Below are positions 1 to 10,054 of a stretch of 64,000 nt of DNA, piece by piece. The notes beneath the pieces are model-generated. The model did no database searches and was not told the origin of the DNA. It saw only the letters and a list, made by a program, of their open reading frames with translations. The position numbers were made by a program, and so were the translations under genes. Where the stretch lies: contig NC_092092.1 of assembly GCF_045679555.1 (NCBI RefSeq), positions 12,965,690 through 13,029,689 on the forward strand, given 5' to 3'. The stretch's first letter is position 1; each line of letters starts with the position of its first letter. Origin of the DNA: Salvelinus alpinus. Its lineage: Eukaryota > Chordata > Actinopteri > Salmoniformes > Salmonidae.

Positions 1-30
1 TTGTATTGTACTTATGTATTGCAGCGGTCC

Positions 31-120
31 TGTACGTGGCTCAGTTCATAAGAGCAGCGCACTAGCAACACCAGAGTTGTGGGTTTGATTCCCACTGGCG
101 TCACATACCAAAATGATTAG
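31..120 (+). mobile_element. tRNA-derived SINE head, diverged
   Basis: GTGGCTCAGTTCATAAGAGC (A-box region) and GGGTTTGATTCCCAC (B-box), separated as in a tRNA-like pol III promoter; fish SINEs of this kind are common. No recognisable body follows. Confidence 0.55.
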
Positions 121-2159
121 AGTTACTTTGGATAAAATAATCTGCTATGTAAATGGCATATATTACTGTATTACAGTGCTGTATTAGCCTGTATTAAAGT
201 ACTGTATTGGCCAATGATATTTTAGTAAAGCAGTATGAAATGTCCTGATCAAAAAGACCCCAGAAACATGTTTACTGTGTAGAGGATGGATTTCTTTCTT
301 GTTTTGGAATTTCTGTATTATTTTCGTATTGGTATTGTATTTATTTCTGTATTAGTTAAATTTATAAAATTATAATAATTAAAATATATATAATACTTTT
401 TATGTGTCTATTTTTCAGACATACATTTTAATGATTTAGTTCTCTAAATCTGTAGTAGACAATCCCGTTTAACATTTGTAGGTTTACCAAAAGGTTAAGT
501 GATTATCGATTAAGAGCAGTTGGATTAAGTAATGGTAAAACGCATTTTAGCAAATGAGAAAATAATCATATCAAAAGTAATGTGAGCATTGCATTATGAA
601 AGGCAATTACTTTATATTAACATGTATTGCAATGTGAAACATGTATTTCTAGATGAAACGTGAAACATGTATTTCTAGATAAAACACTGATTAAGTTCTG
701 TGAAAAAAGTGACTTATGATTTTGTGTGTTGTACTTTGTCAATTGAAAATGTGCTTAAAGTTTTGGAACAACTGCCTGTTTGATGATCTGTTTTGCATTT
801 TGTACTAAGAGTTGTGAAAATGTACCACATACTTGCACTAAATATTGCACTAAAGCGATGAACAAAACTGTAACATGAGATTAGTGGTAAATATAATGTA
901 TAACTAACAAGCTAATTGCCCTCTAGTGCTGAACTGCTGGTGTAAGAAGTAGAAATGAAGTTATTCATTAAAATCTGTGAATCCCAAGTCTGTCTGCTTG
1001 TAGAGGAAGGTGAGATTGAACTCTGCCTTCTCCCTGGAGGCAGTATCAAACAATCTGTTGGCATGGATCATAGAGGAATCTACAAGAATACTTGTCCATG
1101 CAATATCATGTATTTTTGCATGGACTATTCAAATGAATCATTGCAAACTGAAATGATGATATTAGAACGGTACAAACATGAACAAATATAGACAACAATC
1201 CTGAAGTAAAATCCTTGCAGACACCATGACATACAAATATCTATGAAAGTCTATGAAACAAAATAAATGTCTAATCGAGGACATTACTTTATTTATAATT
1301 CAGTAATTACTTGATTTCATGTATTAGTTGTGAAGATGTAGCAATGTACTATAGATAGCCTACTGTAGGTCAGAGGTCAGGCTGTTAAGTTAATAAGCTG
1401 TAAACTATTTCAGAAGCAGCAAAGGGTCTCGTGGTTATAGATTCCTCAGATAACTATAGGTCACACCAGGGGGAGAACTGCCCCCTCTCATTGAAGCCAT
1501 GAAGTTCATGGCCGACCAGAAAAGTGCAGGCTGTTGTTTTCAGAAAGCAGGATCCCCTTATGTACTGAATCTTCGTGGTCAATATTTGTGTGAATAAAAT
1601 TCAAATCAGAAGACAGTCACGGTATCAATAATTGCTTCTATTACACCAAATGTACAGTATGTCCTTGAACGAATTATAAACAAATCTCACAAAGAACAAG
1701 TTAAAAGGATACATTTGTTGCTACCGGCAGCCTGCAGTCCGCGGTCGGACTTAAACTTGAGATACTCAATGAGAGTGGGCAGTCGTTCTCCCCACTTCCT
1801 GAAGTGGACGCCATTCTCCCCACTTCCAAGAGACGCCATCTTAGCAAGCTAAAACCGACTTCCTGAGCTTTAAATGCACCATTGAGTCTTCACATAGGAA
1901 TTAATGGTGTGACGTCATTGATCGCTTTGTCCATTCTTAAACAGTCAATGGGTCACACATAGTCACACAGTCACAGCAAAGGCTCAGGTCACTCAGCCTC
2001 ACACACAGTTCACACCAGCTAATGCAAGTGCATATATGTGCGGGTGTGTGTACACATGTTTGTGTCTATGTTAATATGTACAGCAGGATACGTCATTGTT
2101 TTAAAATCCCAGATATTTTCATGTGTTTTATATAATTTCCACACTATGAGGTTGGAATA
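121..2159. other. Non-coding sequence, nothing recognised
   Basis: AT-rich, many stops in all frames. One 78-codon ORF (955-1191) shows no familiar motif. 1730-2000 is more GC-rich and may be an unclassified repeat. Confidence 0.5.
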
Positions 2160-2512
2160 ATACTGTGAAATTATGAAAATGATGATAAAGCCCTTTTAGT
2201 GTAAGAGCTGTTTGAAAAGATCTCCTGAAATGTCAGCCTGTTTTGGTGGGGTGGAGTTTTGGCTTTCCATGGTAACATCACCATGCTGTATATTAGTTAA
2301 TAGACCAATTAGAAAGAGAGTTCCAAACCTCTCTGCCAATAACAGATCGTTTCCAGTTTTCCCCTCCTTAATCAGTCCTAGCATAATTCTTGCTTGAGAA
2401 ATTAGCTTCGAAGCTATTTTTGTTTATTTTTGACCATTTTAATTGAAAACAAACTGTTACCCAGAAATGATTTGATATTGAGATAAAAAAGGCTGCATTG
2501 GACCTTTAGATA
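2160..2512 (+). mobile_element. MITE-like repeat, copy 1
   Basis: Reverse-complement relative of 27296-27726. Shared blocks include the segments around 2265-2345 and 2455-2480 (ACCCAGAAATGATTTGATAT). The end at 2495-2510 (GCTGCATTGGACCTTT) is one terminal repeat; the other is not clear. Short ORFs across it are not genes. Confidence 0.65.
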
Positions 2513-2832
2513 CTCATCTGTGGCTAAATATGATGCCATTATTTCAGCTCTCAGGCAACTTTCTCAATGTAAAACATTTGTCTATTATGTCATGATTCGG
2601 ATTCAGCCTTGATGCTCCCACCCATCTTCATTAGAGCCTTGGTTAGGAAAAGGTGTGAGGCACAGAAAGTATACAGCCTCGCAGGTAAGTGTCCCACTCG
2701 CCATATCAATAGAGTGCTCCCTTTCATTTGTTTTCCTGGATAGTCACCCGTTGAAGTGTCCTGGGGGAAGGATTTTTAATACACCATTGTTGTTTATGAT
2801 AACACAATGACATGTTACCTATTTACTACTAG

Positions 2833-3345
2833 TGTTATGCTGATGAATGAGGACCCAAAAGCGACGTAATAGTAACAGAGTCTTTATTCCAGTATTAAAC
2901 AAATAATGATTCTCCTGGATATAATCAATGGTAATCCAAAACAGGAAACTGAAATCCTCTCGTCAATAGAGAGGAACGCCTGGAGACGCGACCACAGACT
3001 GCAGGTCGCTTCGGGAAGGCACTGGCCGTAGCTGACATAGACACCTGCTCACACGCAGCATCTGAAGAAGGCAAAGAACACGACAGGGCGAAACAAGGAC
3101 ACAGGAACAGCAAACATCAAACAAGAATCCGACAAGGACAGGAGCGGAAAACAGAGGAAGAAATAGGGACACTAATCAGAGGGCAAAACAGGGGACAGGT
3201 GTGAAAGAGTAAATGAGGTCGTAGGGAGAATGAGAAACAGCTGGGAGCAGGAACGGAACGATAGAGAGAGAGAAAGAGAAAGAACCTAATAAGACCAGCA
3301 GAGGGAAGCACAGGGACAAGACATGATCAAAGACAAAACATGACA
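2833..3345 (-). repeat. 3' LTR of the sushi-like element
   Basis: 513-bp direct repeat of 7615-8127 with TG...CA ends. It is preceded on the transcribed strand by a G-rich polypurine tract (3346-3358). Confidence 0.95.
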
Positions 3346-3357
3346 GTACCCCCCCAC

Positions 3358-6300
3358 TCACCGAGCGCCTCCTGGCGCACTCGAGGAGGAACCCTGGCGG
3401 CAACGAAGGAAATCATCAATCAACGAACGGTCCAGCACGTCCCGAGATGGAACCCAACTCCTCTCCTCAGGACCGTAACCCTCCCAATCCACTAAGTACT
3501 GGTGACCACGTCCCCGAGAACGCATGTCCATGATCTTCCGTACCTTGTAAATAGGAGCGCCCTCGACAAGGACGGGGGGGGGGGAGGGAAGACGAACGGG
3601 GGCGCGAAGAAAAGGCTTGACACAGGAGACATGGAAGACAGGGTGGACGCGACGAAGATGTTGCGGAAGAAGCAGTCGCACAGCGACAGGATTGACGACC
3701 TGAGAGACACGGAACGGACCAATGAACCGCGGAGTCAACTTGCGAGAAGCTGTCGTAAGGGGAAGGTTACGAGTGGAAAGCCACACTCTCTGACCGCGAC
3801 AATACCTAGGACTCTTAATCCTACGTTTATTGGCGGCTCTCACAGTCTGCGCCCTGTAACGGCAAAGTGCAGACCTGACCCTCCTCCAGGTGCGCTCACA
3901 ACGTTGGACAAAAGCCTGAGCGGAGGGAACGCTGGACTCGGCGAGCTGGGACGAAAACAGAGGAGGCTGGTAGCCAAGACTACTCTGAAACGGGGACAGC
4001 CCGGTAGCAGACGAAGGAAGCGAGTTGTGAGCGTACTCAGCCCAGGGGAGCTGTTCTGCCCAAGACGCAGGGTTTCGAAACGAAAGGCTGCGTAAAATGC
4101 GACCAATCGACTGATTGGCCCTTTCTGCTTGACCGTTAGACTGGGGATGAAACCCGGAAGAGAGACTGACGGAAGCACCAATCAAACGACAGAACTCCCT
4201 CCAAAACTGTGACGTGAATTGCGGACCTCTGTCTGAAACGGCGTCTAACGGGAGGCCATGAATTCTGAACACATTCTCAATGATGATTTGTGCCGTCTCC
4301 TTAGCGGAAGGAAGCTTAGCGAGGGGAATGAAATGTGCCGCCTTAGAGAACCTATCGATAACCGTAAGAATCACAGTCTTCCCCGCAGACGAAGGCAGAC
4401 CGGTAATAAAGTCTAAGGCGATGTGAGACCATGGTCGAGAAGGAATGGGAAGCGGTCTGAGACGACCGGCAGGAGGAGAGTTACCTGACTTAGTCTGCGC
4501 GCAGTCCGAACAAGCAGCCACGAAACGACGCGTGTCCCGCTCCTGAGTAGGCCACCAAAACCGCTGGCGAATAGAAGCAAGCGTACCCCGAACGCCGGGG
4601 TGGCCAGCTAACTTGGCAGAGTGAGCCCACTGAAGAACAGCCAGACGAGTAGAGACAGGAACGAACAGAAGGTTACTAGGACAAGCGCGCGGCGACGCAG
4701 TGTGAGTGAGTGCTTGCTTTACCTGTCTCTCAATTCCCCAGACAGTCAACCCGACAACACGCCCTTCAGGGAGAATCCCCTCGGGGTCGGTAGAAGCCAC
4801 AGAAGAACTAAAGAGACGGGATAAGGCATCAGGCTTGGTGTTCTTATTTCCCGGACGATAGGAAATCACGAACTCGAAACGAGCGAAAAACAACGCCCAA
4901 CGAGCTTGACGTGCATTAAGTCGTTTGGCCGAACGGATGTACTCAAGGTTCTTATGGTCAGTCCAAACGACAAAAGGGACGGTCGCCCCCTCCAACCACT
5001 GTCGCCATTCGCCTATGGCTAAGCGGATGGCGAGCAGTTCGCGGTTACCCACATCATAGTTGCGTTCCGATGGCGACAGGCGATGAGAAAAGTAAGCGCA
5101 AGGATGGACCTTATCGTCAGACTGGAAGCGCTGAGACAGAATGGCTCCCACGCCCACCTCTGAAGCGTCAACCTCGACAATGAATTGTTTAGTGACGTCA
5201 GGAGTAACAAGGATAGGGGCGGATGTAAAACGCTTCTTGAGGAGATCAAAAGCTCCCTGGGCGGAACCGGACCACTTAAAGCAAGTCTTGACAGAAGTCA
5301 GAGCTGTGAGAGGGGCAGCCACTTGACCGAAATTACGAATGAAACGCCGATAGAAATTAGCGAAACCGAGAAAGCGCTGCAACTCGACACGTGACTTAGG
5401 GACGGGCCAATCGCTGACAGCCTGGACCTTAGCGGGATCCATCTGAATGCCTTCAGCGGAAATAACAGAACCGAGAAAAGTGACAGAGGAGACATGAAAG
5501 GCGCACTTCTCAGCCTTCACGTAGAGACAATTCTCTAAAAGGCGCTGGAGTACACGTCGAACGTGCTGAACATGAATCTCGAGTGACGGTGAAAAAATCA
5601 GGATATCGTCAAGGTAAACGAAAACAAAAATGTTCAGCATGTCTCTCAGTACATCATTAACTAATGCCTGAAAGACAGCTGGAGCATTAGCGAGACCGAA
5701 CGGCAGAACCCGGTATTCAAAATGCCCTAACGGAGTGTTAAACGCCGTTTTCCACTCGTCCCCCTCTCTGATGCGTACGAGATGGTAAGCGTTACGAAGG
5801 TCCAACTTAGTAAAGCACCTGGCTCCCTGCAAAATCTCGAAGGCTGACGACATAAGGGGAAGCGGATAACGATTCTTAACCGTTATGTCATTCAGCCCTC
5901 GATAATCCACGCAGGGGCGCAGAGTACCGTCCTTCTTCTTAACAAAGAAAAATCCCGCTCCGGCGGGAGAGGAAGAAGGCACCACGGTACCGGCGTCGAG
6001 AGAAACAGACAGATAATCCTCGAGAGCCTTACGTTCGGGAGCCGACAGAGAGTATAGTCTACCCCGAGGGGGAGTGGTCCCCGGAAGGAGATCAATACAA
6101 CAATCATACGACCGGTGAGGAGGAAGGGAGCTGGCTCTGGACCGACTGAAGACCGTGCGCAGATCATGATATTCCTCCGGCACTCCTGTCAAATCACCAG
6201 GTTCCTCCTGAGTAGAGGGGACAGAAGACACAGGAGGGATAGCAGACATCAAACACTTCACATGACAAGAAACGTTCCAAGATAGGATAGAATTACTAGA

Positions 6301-6747
6301 CCAATTAATAGAAGGATTATGACATACTAGCCAGGGATGACCCAAAACAACAGGTGTAAAAGGTGAACGAAAAATCAAAAAGGAAATGGTCTCACTGTGG
6401 TTACCAGATACTGTGAGGGTTAAAGGTAGTGTCTCACATCTGATACTGGGGAGAAGACTGCCATCTAAGGCGAACATGGGCGTGGGCTTCCCTAACTGTC
6501 TGAGAGGAATGTCATGTTTCCGAGCCCATGCTTCGTCCATAAAACAACCCTCAGCCCCTGAGTCTATCAAGGCACTGCAGGAAGCAGCCGAACCGGTCCA
6601 GCGTAGATGGACCGACAAGGTAGTACAGGATCTTGATGGAGAGACCTGAGTAGTAGCGCTCACCAGTAGCCCTCCGCTTACTGATGAGCTCTGGCTTTTA
6701 CTGGACATGACATGACAAAATGTCCAGCAGAACCGCAATAGAGGCAA
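3358..6747 (-). CDS. pol: Pol polyprotein: protease, reverse transcriptase, RNase H, integrase, chromodomain
   Basis: Open for 1,129 codons; the first codon of the open stretch is TTG, so translation probably comes by -1 frameshift from gag (or from an internal ATG at about codon 14). Domains in order: aspartic protease with DSGA near 62-65; RT about 230-430 with LDLRNAYH and YLDD at 378-381; RNase H about 520-645 ([18 protein letters not shown]); integrase zinc finger H709, H716, C746, C749; catalytic D779, D839, E875; chromodomain about 1062-1115 ([17 protein letters not shown]). All expected catalytic residues are present and no stop interrupts the frame, so the protein may be functional. 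Confidence 0.93.
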   Translation of the reverse strand: MPLLRFCWTFCHVMSSKSQSSSVSGGLLVSATTQVSPSRSCTTLSVHLRWTGSAASCSALIDSGAEGCFMDEAWARKHDIPLRQLGKPTPMFALDGSLLPSIRCETLPLTLTVSGNHSETISFLIFRSPFTPVVLGHPWLVCHNPSINWSSNSILSWNVSCHVKCLMSAIPPVSSVPSTQEEPGDLTGVPEEYHDLRTVFSRSRASSLPPHRSYDCCIDLLPGTTPPRGRLYSLSAPERKALEDYLSVSLDAGTVVPSSSPAGAGFFFVKKKDGTLRPCVDYRGLNDITVKNRYPLPLMSSAFEILQGARCFTKLDLRNAYHLVRIREGDEWKTAFNTPLGHFEYRVLPFGLANAPAVFQALVNDVLRDMLNIFVFVYLDDILIFSPSLEIHVQHVRRVLQRLLENCLYVKAEKCAFHVSSVTFLGSVISAEGIQMDPAKVQAVSDWPVPKSRVELQRFLGFANFYRRFIRNFGQVAAPLTALTSVKTCFKWSGSAQGAFDLLKKRFTSAPILVTPDVTKQFIVEVDASEVGVGAILSQRFQSDDKVHPCAYFSHRLSPSERNYDVGNRELLAIRLAIGEWRQWLEGATVPFVVWTDHKNLEYIRSAKRLNARQARWALFFARFEFVISYRPGNKNTKPDALSRLFSSSVASTDPEGILPEGRVVGLTVWGIERQVKQALTHTASPRACPSNLLFVPVSTRLAVLQWAHSAKLAGHPGVRGTLASIRQRFWWPTQERDTRRFVAACSDCAQTKSGNSPPAGRLRPLPIPSRPWSHIALDFITGLPSSAGKTVILTVIDRFSKAAHFIPLAKLPSAKETAQIIIENVFRIHGLPLDAVSDRGPQFTSQFWREFCRLIGASVSLSSGFHPQSNGQAERANQSIGRILRSLSFRNPASWAEQLPWAEYAHNSLPSSATGLSPFQSSLGYQPPLFSSQLAESSVPSAQAFVQRCERTWRRVRSALCRYRAQTVRAANKRRIKSPRYCRGQRVWLSTRNLPLTTASRKLTPRFIGPFRVSQVVNPVAVRLLLPQHLRRVHPVFHVSCVKPFLRAPVRLPSPPPVLVEGAPIYKVRKIMDMRSRGRGHQYLVDWEGYGPEERSWVPSRDVLDRSLIDDFLRCRQGSSSSAPGGAR

Positions 6748-7598
6748 AGGCGGTTGGTGATTCTCCGTTCCCTCTCCTTAGTCGAGATGCGAATACCTCC
6801 CAGCTGCATGGGCTCAGTCTCTGAGCCGGTGGGAGGAGATGGTTGAGATGCGGAGAGGGGAAGCACCGTTAACGCGAGCTCTCTTCCACGAGCTCGATGA
6901 CGAAGATCTATCCGTCGTTCTATGCGGATGGCGAGTGCAATCAAAGAGTCCACGCTGGAAGGAACCTCCCGGGAGAGAATCTCATCCTTAACCTCAGCGT
7001 GAAGTCCCTCCAGAAAACGAGCGAGCAACGCCGGCTCGTTCCAGTCACTGGAGGCAGCAAGAGTGCGAAACTCTATAGAGTAATCCGTTATGGATCGATC
7101 ACCTTGACATAGGGAAGCCAGGGCCCTGGAAGCCTCCTTCCCAAAAACTGAACGATCAAAAACCCGTATCATCTCCTCTTTAAAGTTCTGATAATCGTTA
7201 GAACACTCAGCCCTTGCCTCCCAGATAGCTGTGCCCCACTCCCGAGCCCGACCAGTAAGGAGTGATATGACGTAAGCGATCCGAGCTCTCTCTCTTGAGT
7301 ACGTGTTGGGCTGGAGAGAGAACACAATATCACACTGGGTGAGAAAGGAGCGACACTCAGTGGGCTGCCCAGAGTAACATGGTGGGTTATTAACCCTAGG
7401 TTCCGGAGACTCGGAAGACCAGGAAGTAGCTGGTGGCACGAGACGAAGACTCTGAAACTGTCCAGAGAGATCGGAGACCTGAGCGGCCAGGGTCTCAACG
7501 GCATGACGAGCAGCAAACAATTCCTGCTCGTGTCTGCCGAGCATTGCTCCCTGGAACTCGACGGCAGTGTTGAGAGAATCCATAGTCGCTGGGTCCAT
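6678..7598 (-). CDS. gag: Gag polyprotein of sushi-like retrotransposon
   Basis: 306 residues from ATG 7598, 16 nt after the 5' LTR. Family role: forms the particle that packages element RNA. Seen: an N-terminal helical, heptad-like stretch (about residues 10-55), a central region of capsid type ([10 protein letters not shown] through LLARFLEGL, about 100-215), and one CCHC zinc knuckle near residue 285 (C-x2-C-x4-H-x4-C) just before the C-terminus. Its end overlaps the pol frame, which lies in the -1 frame, so a Gag-Pol fusion by -1 slippage is likely. No canonical X-XXY-YYZ heptamer was seen in the overlap. Confidence 0.9.
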   Translation of the reverse strand: MDPATMDSLNTAVEFQGAMLGRHEQELFAARHAVETLAAQVSDLSGQFQSLRLVPPATSWSSESPEPRVNNPPCYSGQPTECRSFLTQCDIVFSLQPNTYSRERARIAYVISLLTGRAREWGTAIWEARAECSNDYQNFKEEMIRVFDRSVFGKEASRALASLCQGDRSITDYSIEFRTLAASSDWNEPALLARFLEGLHAEVKDEILSREVPSSVDSLIALAIRIERRIDLRHRARGRELALTVLPLSASQPSPPTGSETEPMQLGGIRISTKERERRITNRLCLYCGSAGHFVMSCPVKARAHQ

Positions 7599-7614
7599 CT
7601 TGGTCGGATTCTTC
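7599..7614 (-). promoter_or_regulatory. Primer-binding site, probably self-priming
   Basis: Only 16 nt separate the 5' LTR from the gag ATG, and they do not start with TGG as a tRNA-primed site would. AAGAATCCGA (minus strand) pairs perfectly over 10 nt with TCGGATTCTT in the LTR. A further 4 nt (CAAG with CTTG) pair beyond a one-base bulge. Confidence 0.7.
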
Positions 7615-8127
7615 TGTTATGCTGATGAATGAGGACCCAAAAGCGACGTAATAGTAACAGAGTCTTTATTCCAGTATTAAACAAATAATGATTCTCCTGG
7701 ATATAATCAATGGTAATCCAAAACAGGAAACTGAAATCCTCTCGTCAATAGAGAGGAACGCCTGGAGACGCGACCACAGACTGCAGGTCGCTTCGGGAAG
7801 GCACTGGCCGTAGCTGACATAGACACCTGCTCACACGCAGCATCTGAAGAAGGCAAAGAACACGACAGGGCGAAACAAGGACACAGGAACAGCAAACATC
7901 AAACAAGAATCCGACAAGGACAGGAGCGGAAAACAGAGGAAGAAATAGGGACACTAATCAGAGGGCAAAACAGGGGACAGGTGTGAAAGAGTAAATGAGG
8001 TCGTAGGGAGAATGAGAAACAGCTGGGAGCAGGAACGGAACGATAGAGAGAGAGAAAGAGAAAGAACCTAATAAGACCAGCAGAGGGAAGCACAGGGACA
8101 AGACATGATCAAAGACAAAACATGACA
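7615..8127 (-). repeat. 5' LTR of the sushi-like element
   Basis: 513-bp direct repeat of 2833-3345. Contains AAGAATCCGA (plus strand, 7905-7914), whose minus-strand copy is complementary to the putative primer site just downstream. By analogy with Tf1-type elements this marks the start of the transcript (R). A TATTT-like motif on the minus strand lies some tens of bases upstream, a weak TATA candidate. Confidence 0.94.
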
Positions 8128-8132
8128 ACTAG

Positions 8133-9249
8133 AATGCATCTTGAATTTAAAACTTGCTAAATAAGTGATCATTTCCCCCTACCTCAGACTTCTTGAGGTC
8201 CAGTTCTGCTGTCACATTGGTAGCCCACTGCACATCCTCCTCCATACTGAGGTGTCCGTTCAGGGTTGAAATGGAAACAAAACGACAGAAAAACAACCTG
8301 TGGTTGAAACAACTTCACAATTCTCACTTCCAATTTACATCTAACAGTTCTAACAGCTGAATAGCAAACAGGTTGTCTGTCTAAAGGTCAGTATAACCTG
8401 CTCAGGGGACCGGTTGGTTACCAGCTGGGATGTGGCAGTCCGGATGGTCTTATACTTCCTGATTGGAATGCCAGGCTCACCAGGGGCATTGTGAAACCCT
8501 AGTAGACCTGGAGCGTGTGTGACCCCCCCCCGACCCCTTACACACACACACACACGCACACACACACACTCTAGAGTCATGAGCACAGGGTGCATTCGTT
8601 CCACGAGCTCTTAGTTTTACCCTGCCCCTATGCCAGCCCTGTTAGCTGTCGTTTTACAAGGCCTCCAGACTCCAGGCCTGTAAACACACAGTTTTGGATG
8701 ATTACGTTATTTATAAGTGCGTCAAGTGATACCTTGTAAATATCGGCAAGGCTCATACCGTGAAGCATACCGTCCTTTGTGGATACAGTTTGACACAAAT
8801 ATCAGTAGGTTTATCAGTCTGTTACAAAAGCCTTTGTATGTTACAAATGTTGTCCACAGTTCCCCGACCCCCCCCCCCCCCCCCCCACACAGCACACCAC
8901 CCTTTCACATGCACACTTTTGAAAAGCAGCAGATAGCAAAGGTCAGGCTAACATACTGAGCAGCCCACCACCAGAGCATGCTACTTATCTGACATGTAAT
9001 AAATGTGTCATCCAGTAGGATGAGTCATGGTGATTGATATAAATCTCAGGTTAAGAGGACATTAGAGAGCAGTAAATACAAATAGTTATTACTTGGGCTG
9101 TGTGTGTGACATCACCAGAACACATGGGCCGAGAGCAGTGCACAGAACAAGCCTCAATATGAGCATGCCTTCGTGCTCAGACGGATCAATGTAAAAAGGC
9201 ATACACAAAAGTTATTACATTTGTTTAGATGGCCCCATATTTCTGTACA
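8133..9249. other. Non-coding sequence with simple repeats
   Basis: Holds a short (CA)n tract (8541-8570) and a run of about 19 C (8868-8886). No supported gene. Confidence 0.6.
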
Positions 9250-9707
9250 TACACTACCGTTCAAAAGTTTGGGGTCACTTAGAAATGTCCTTGTTTTTGA
9301 AAGAAAAGCACAGCGCAAACTGGCTCTAACCAGAATAGAAAGAGGAGTGGGAGGCCCCTCTAGTTTGAGAAACAAACTAGAGGGGCCTCACTAGGCCTCA
9401 CTAGTCCTCAAAGAAAAAGCCATATCTCAGACTGGCCAATAAAAAGAAAAGATTAAGATGGGCGAAAGAACACAGACACTGGACAGAGGAACTCTGCCTA
9501 GAAGGCCAGCATCCCGGAGTCACCTCTTCACTGTTGACGTTGAGACTGGTGTTTTGCGGGCACTATTTAATGAAGCTAGATACACAACTAGTCTAAAGAA
9601 GGCCAGTTTTATTGCTTCTTTATTTAGAACAACAGCTGTGCTAACATAATTGCAAAAGGGTTTTCTAATGATCAATTAGCCTTTTAAAACTATAAACTTG
9701 GATTAGC

Positions 9708-10054
9708 TGTAATGCACGTCGTCGGGAGAAGGAGAAGAGGACCAAGGTGCAGCGTGGTAAGTGTTCATACTATTTAATTAAAATATGAAACACTAGACAA
9801 AACAACAACGAGGAAAAAACAAAACAGTTCTGAAAGGTGAAACAAACACCCACAACCAAAATGGGGAAAACAGGCTACCTAAGTATGATTCTCAATCAGA
9901 GACAACGATCGACAGCTGCCTCTGATTGAGAACCATACCAGGCCAAACACAGAACTATAACATAGAAAAAAGAACATAGACTACCCACCCCAACTCACGC
10001 CCGGACCAACCTAACACAAAGACATAAAAAAGGAACTAAGGTCAGAACGTGACA
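9708..10054 (-). repeat. 3' LTR of the non-autonomous element
   Basis: Direct repeat of 11930-12297, shorter by about 20 bp. Contains AAACACCCAC at 9844-9853. Confidence 0.88.

Larger units (their letters stand above)
2833..8127 (-). mobile_element. Sushi-like Ty3/Gypsy chromovirus, apparently intact, full length
   Basis: Flanked by 5-bp target duplications ACTAG (2828-2832, 8128-8132). LTRs are 2833-3345 and 7615-8127, both 513 bp, beginning TG and ending CA. Translated segments spot-checked in the two LTRs are identical. Transcribed right to left: 5' LTR, primer site 7599-7614, gag, pol, polypurine tract (3346-3358, seven G on the minus strand), 3' LTR. Both main ORFs are uninterrupted, so the insertion looks recent and possibly autonomous. 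RT sequence and the C-terminal chromodomain place it near the fish sushi-ichi lineage; that assignment is from memory of the family, not a search. Confidence 0.93.

Noticed and set aside
31-105. tRNA gene
   Set aside because: A- and B-box-like motifs are present but the sequence does not fold into a convincing cloverleaf by eye; it fits a SINE head.
955-1191. 78-codon ORF on the plus strand
   Set aside because: No recognisable motif, surrounded by AT-rich non-coding sequence, no splice or promoter support.
2925-3403. Short ORFs inside the LTRs (62, 69 and 64 codons, identical at 7707-8093)
   Set aside because: They lie within LTR sequence and partly across its edges; they are useful only as evidence that the LTRs are identical.
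3502-4095. 197-codon plus-strand ORF opposite pol
   Set aside because: Antisense shadow of the integrase and chromodomain region; low-complexity basic sequence with no recognisable domain.
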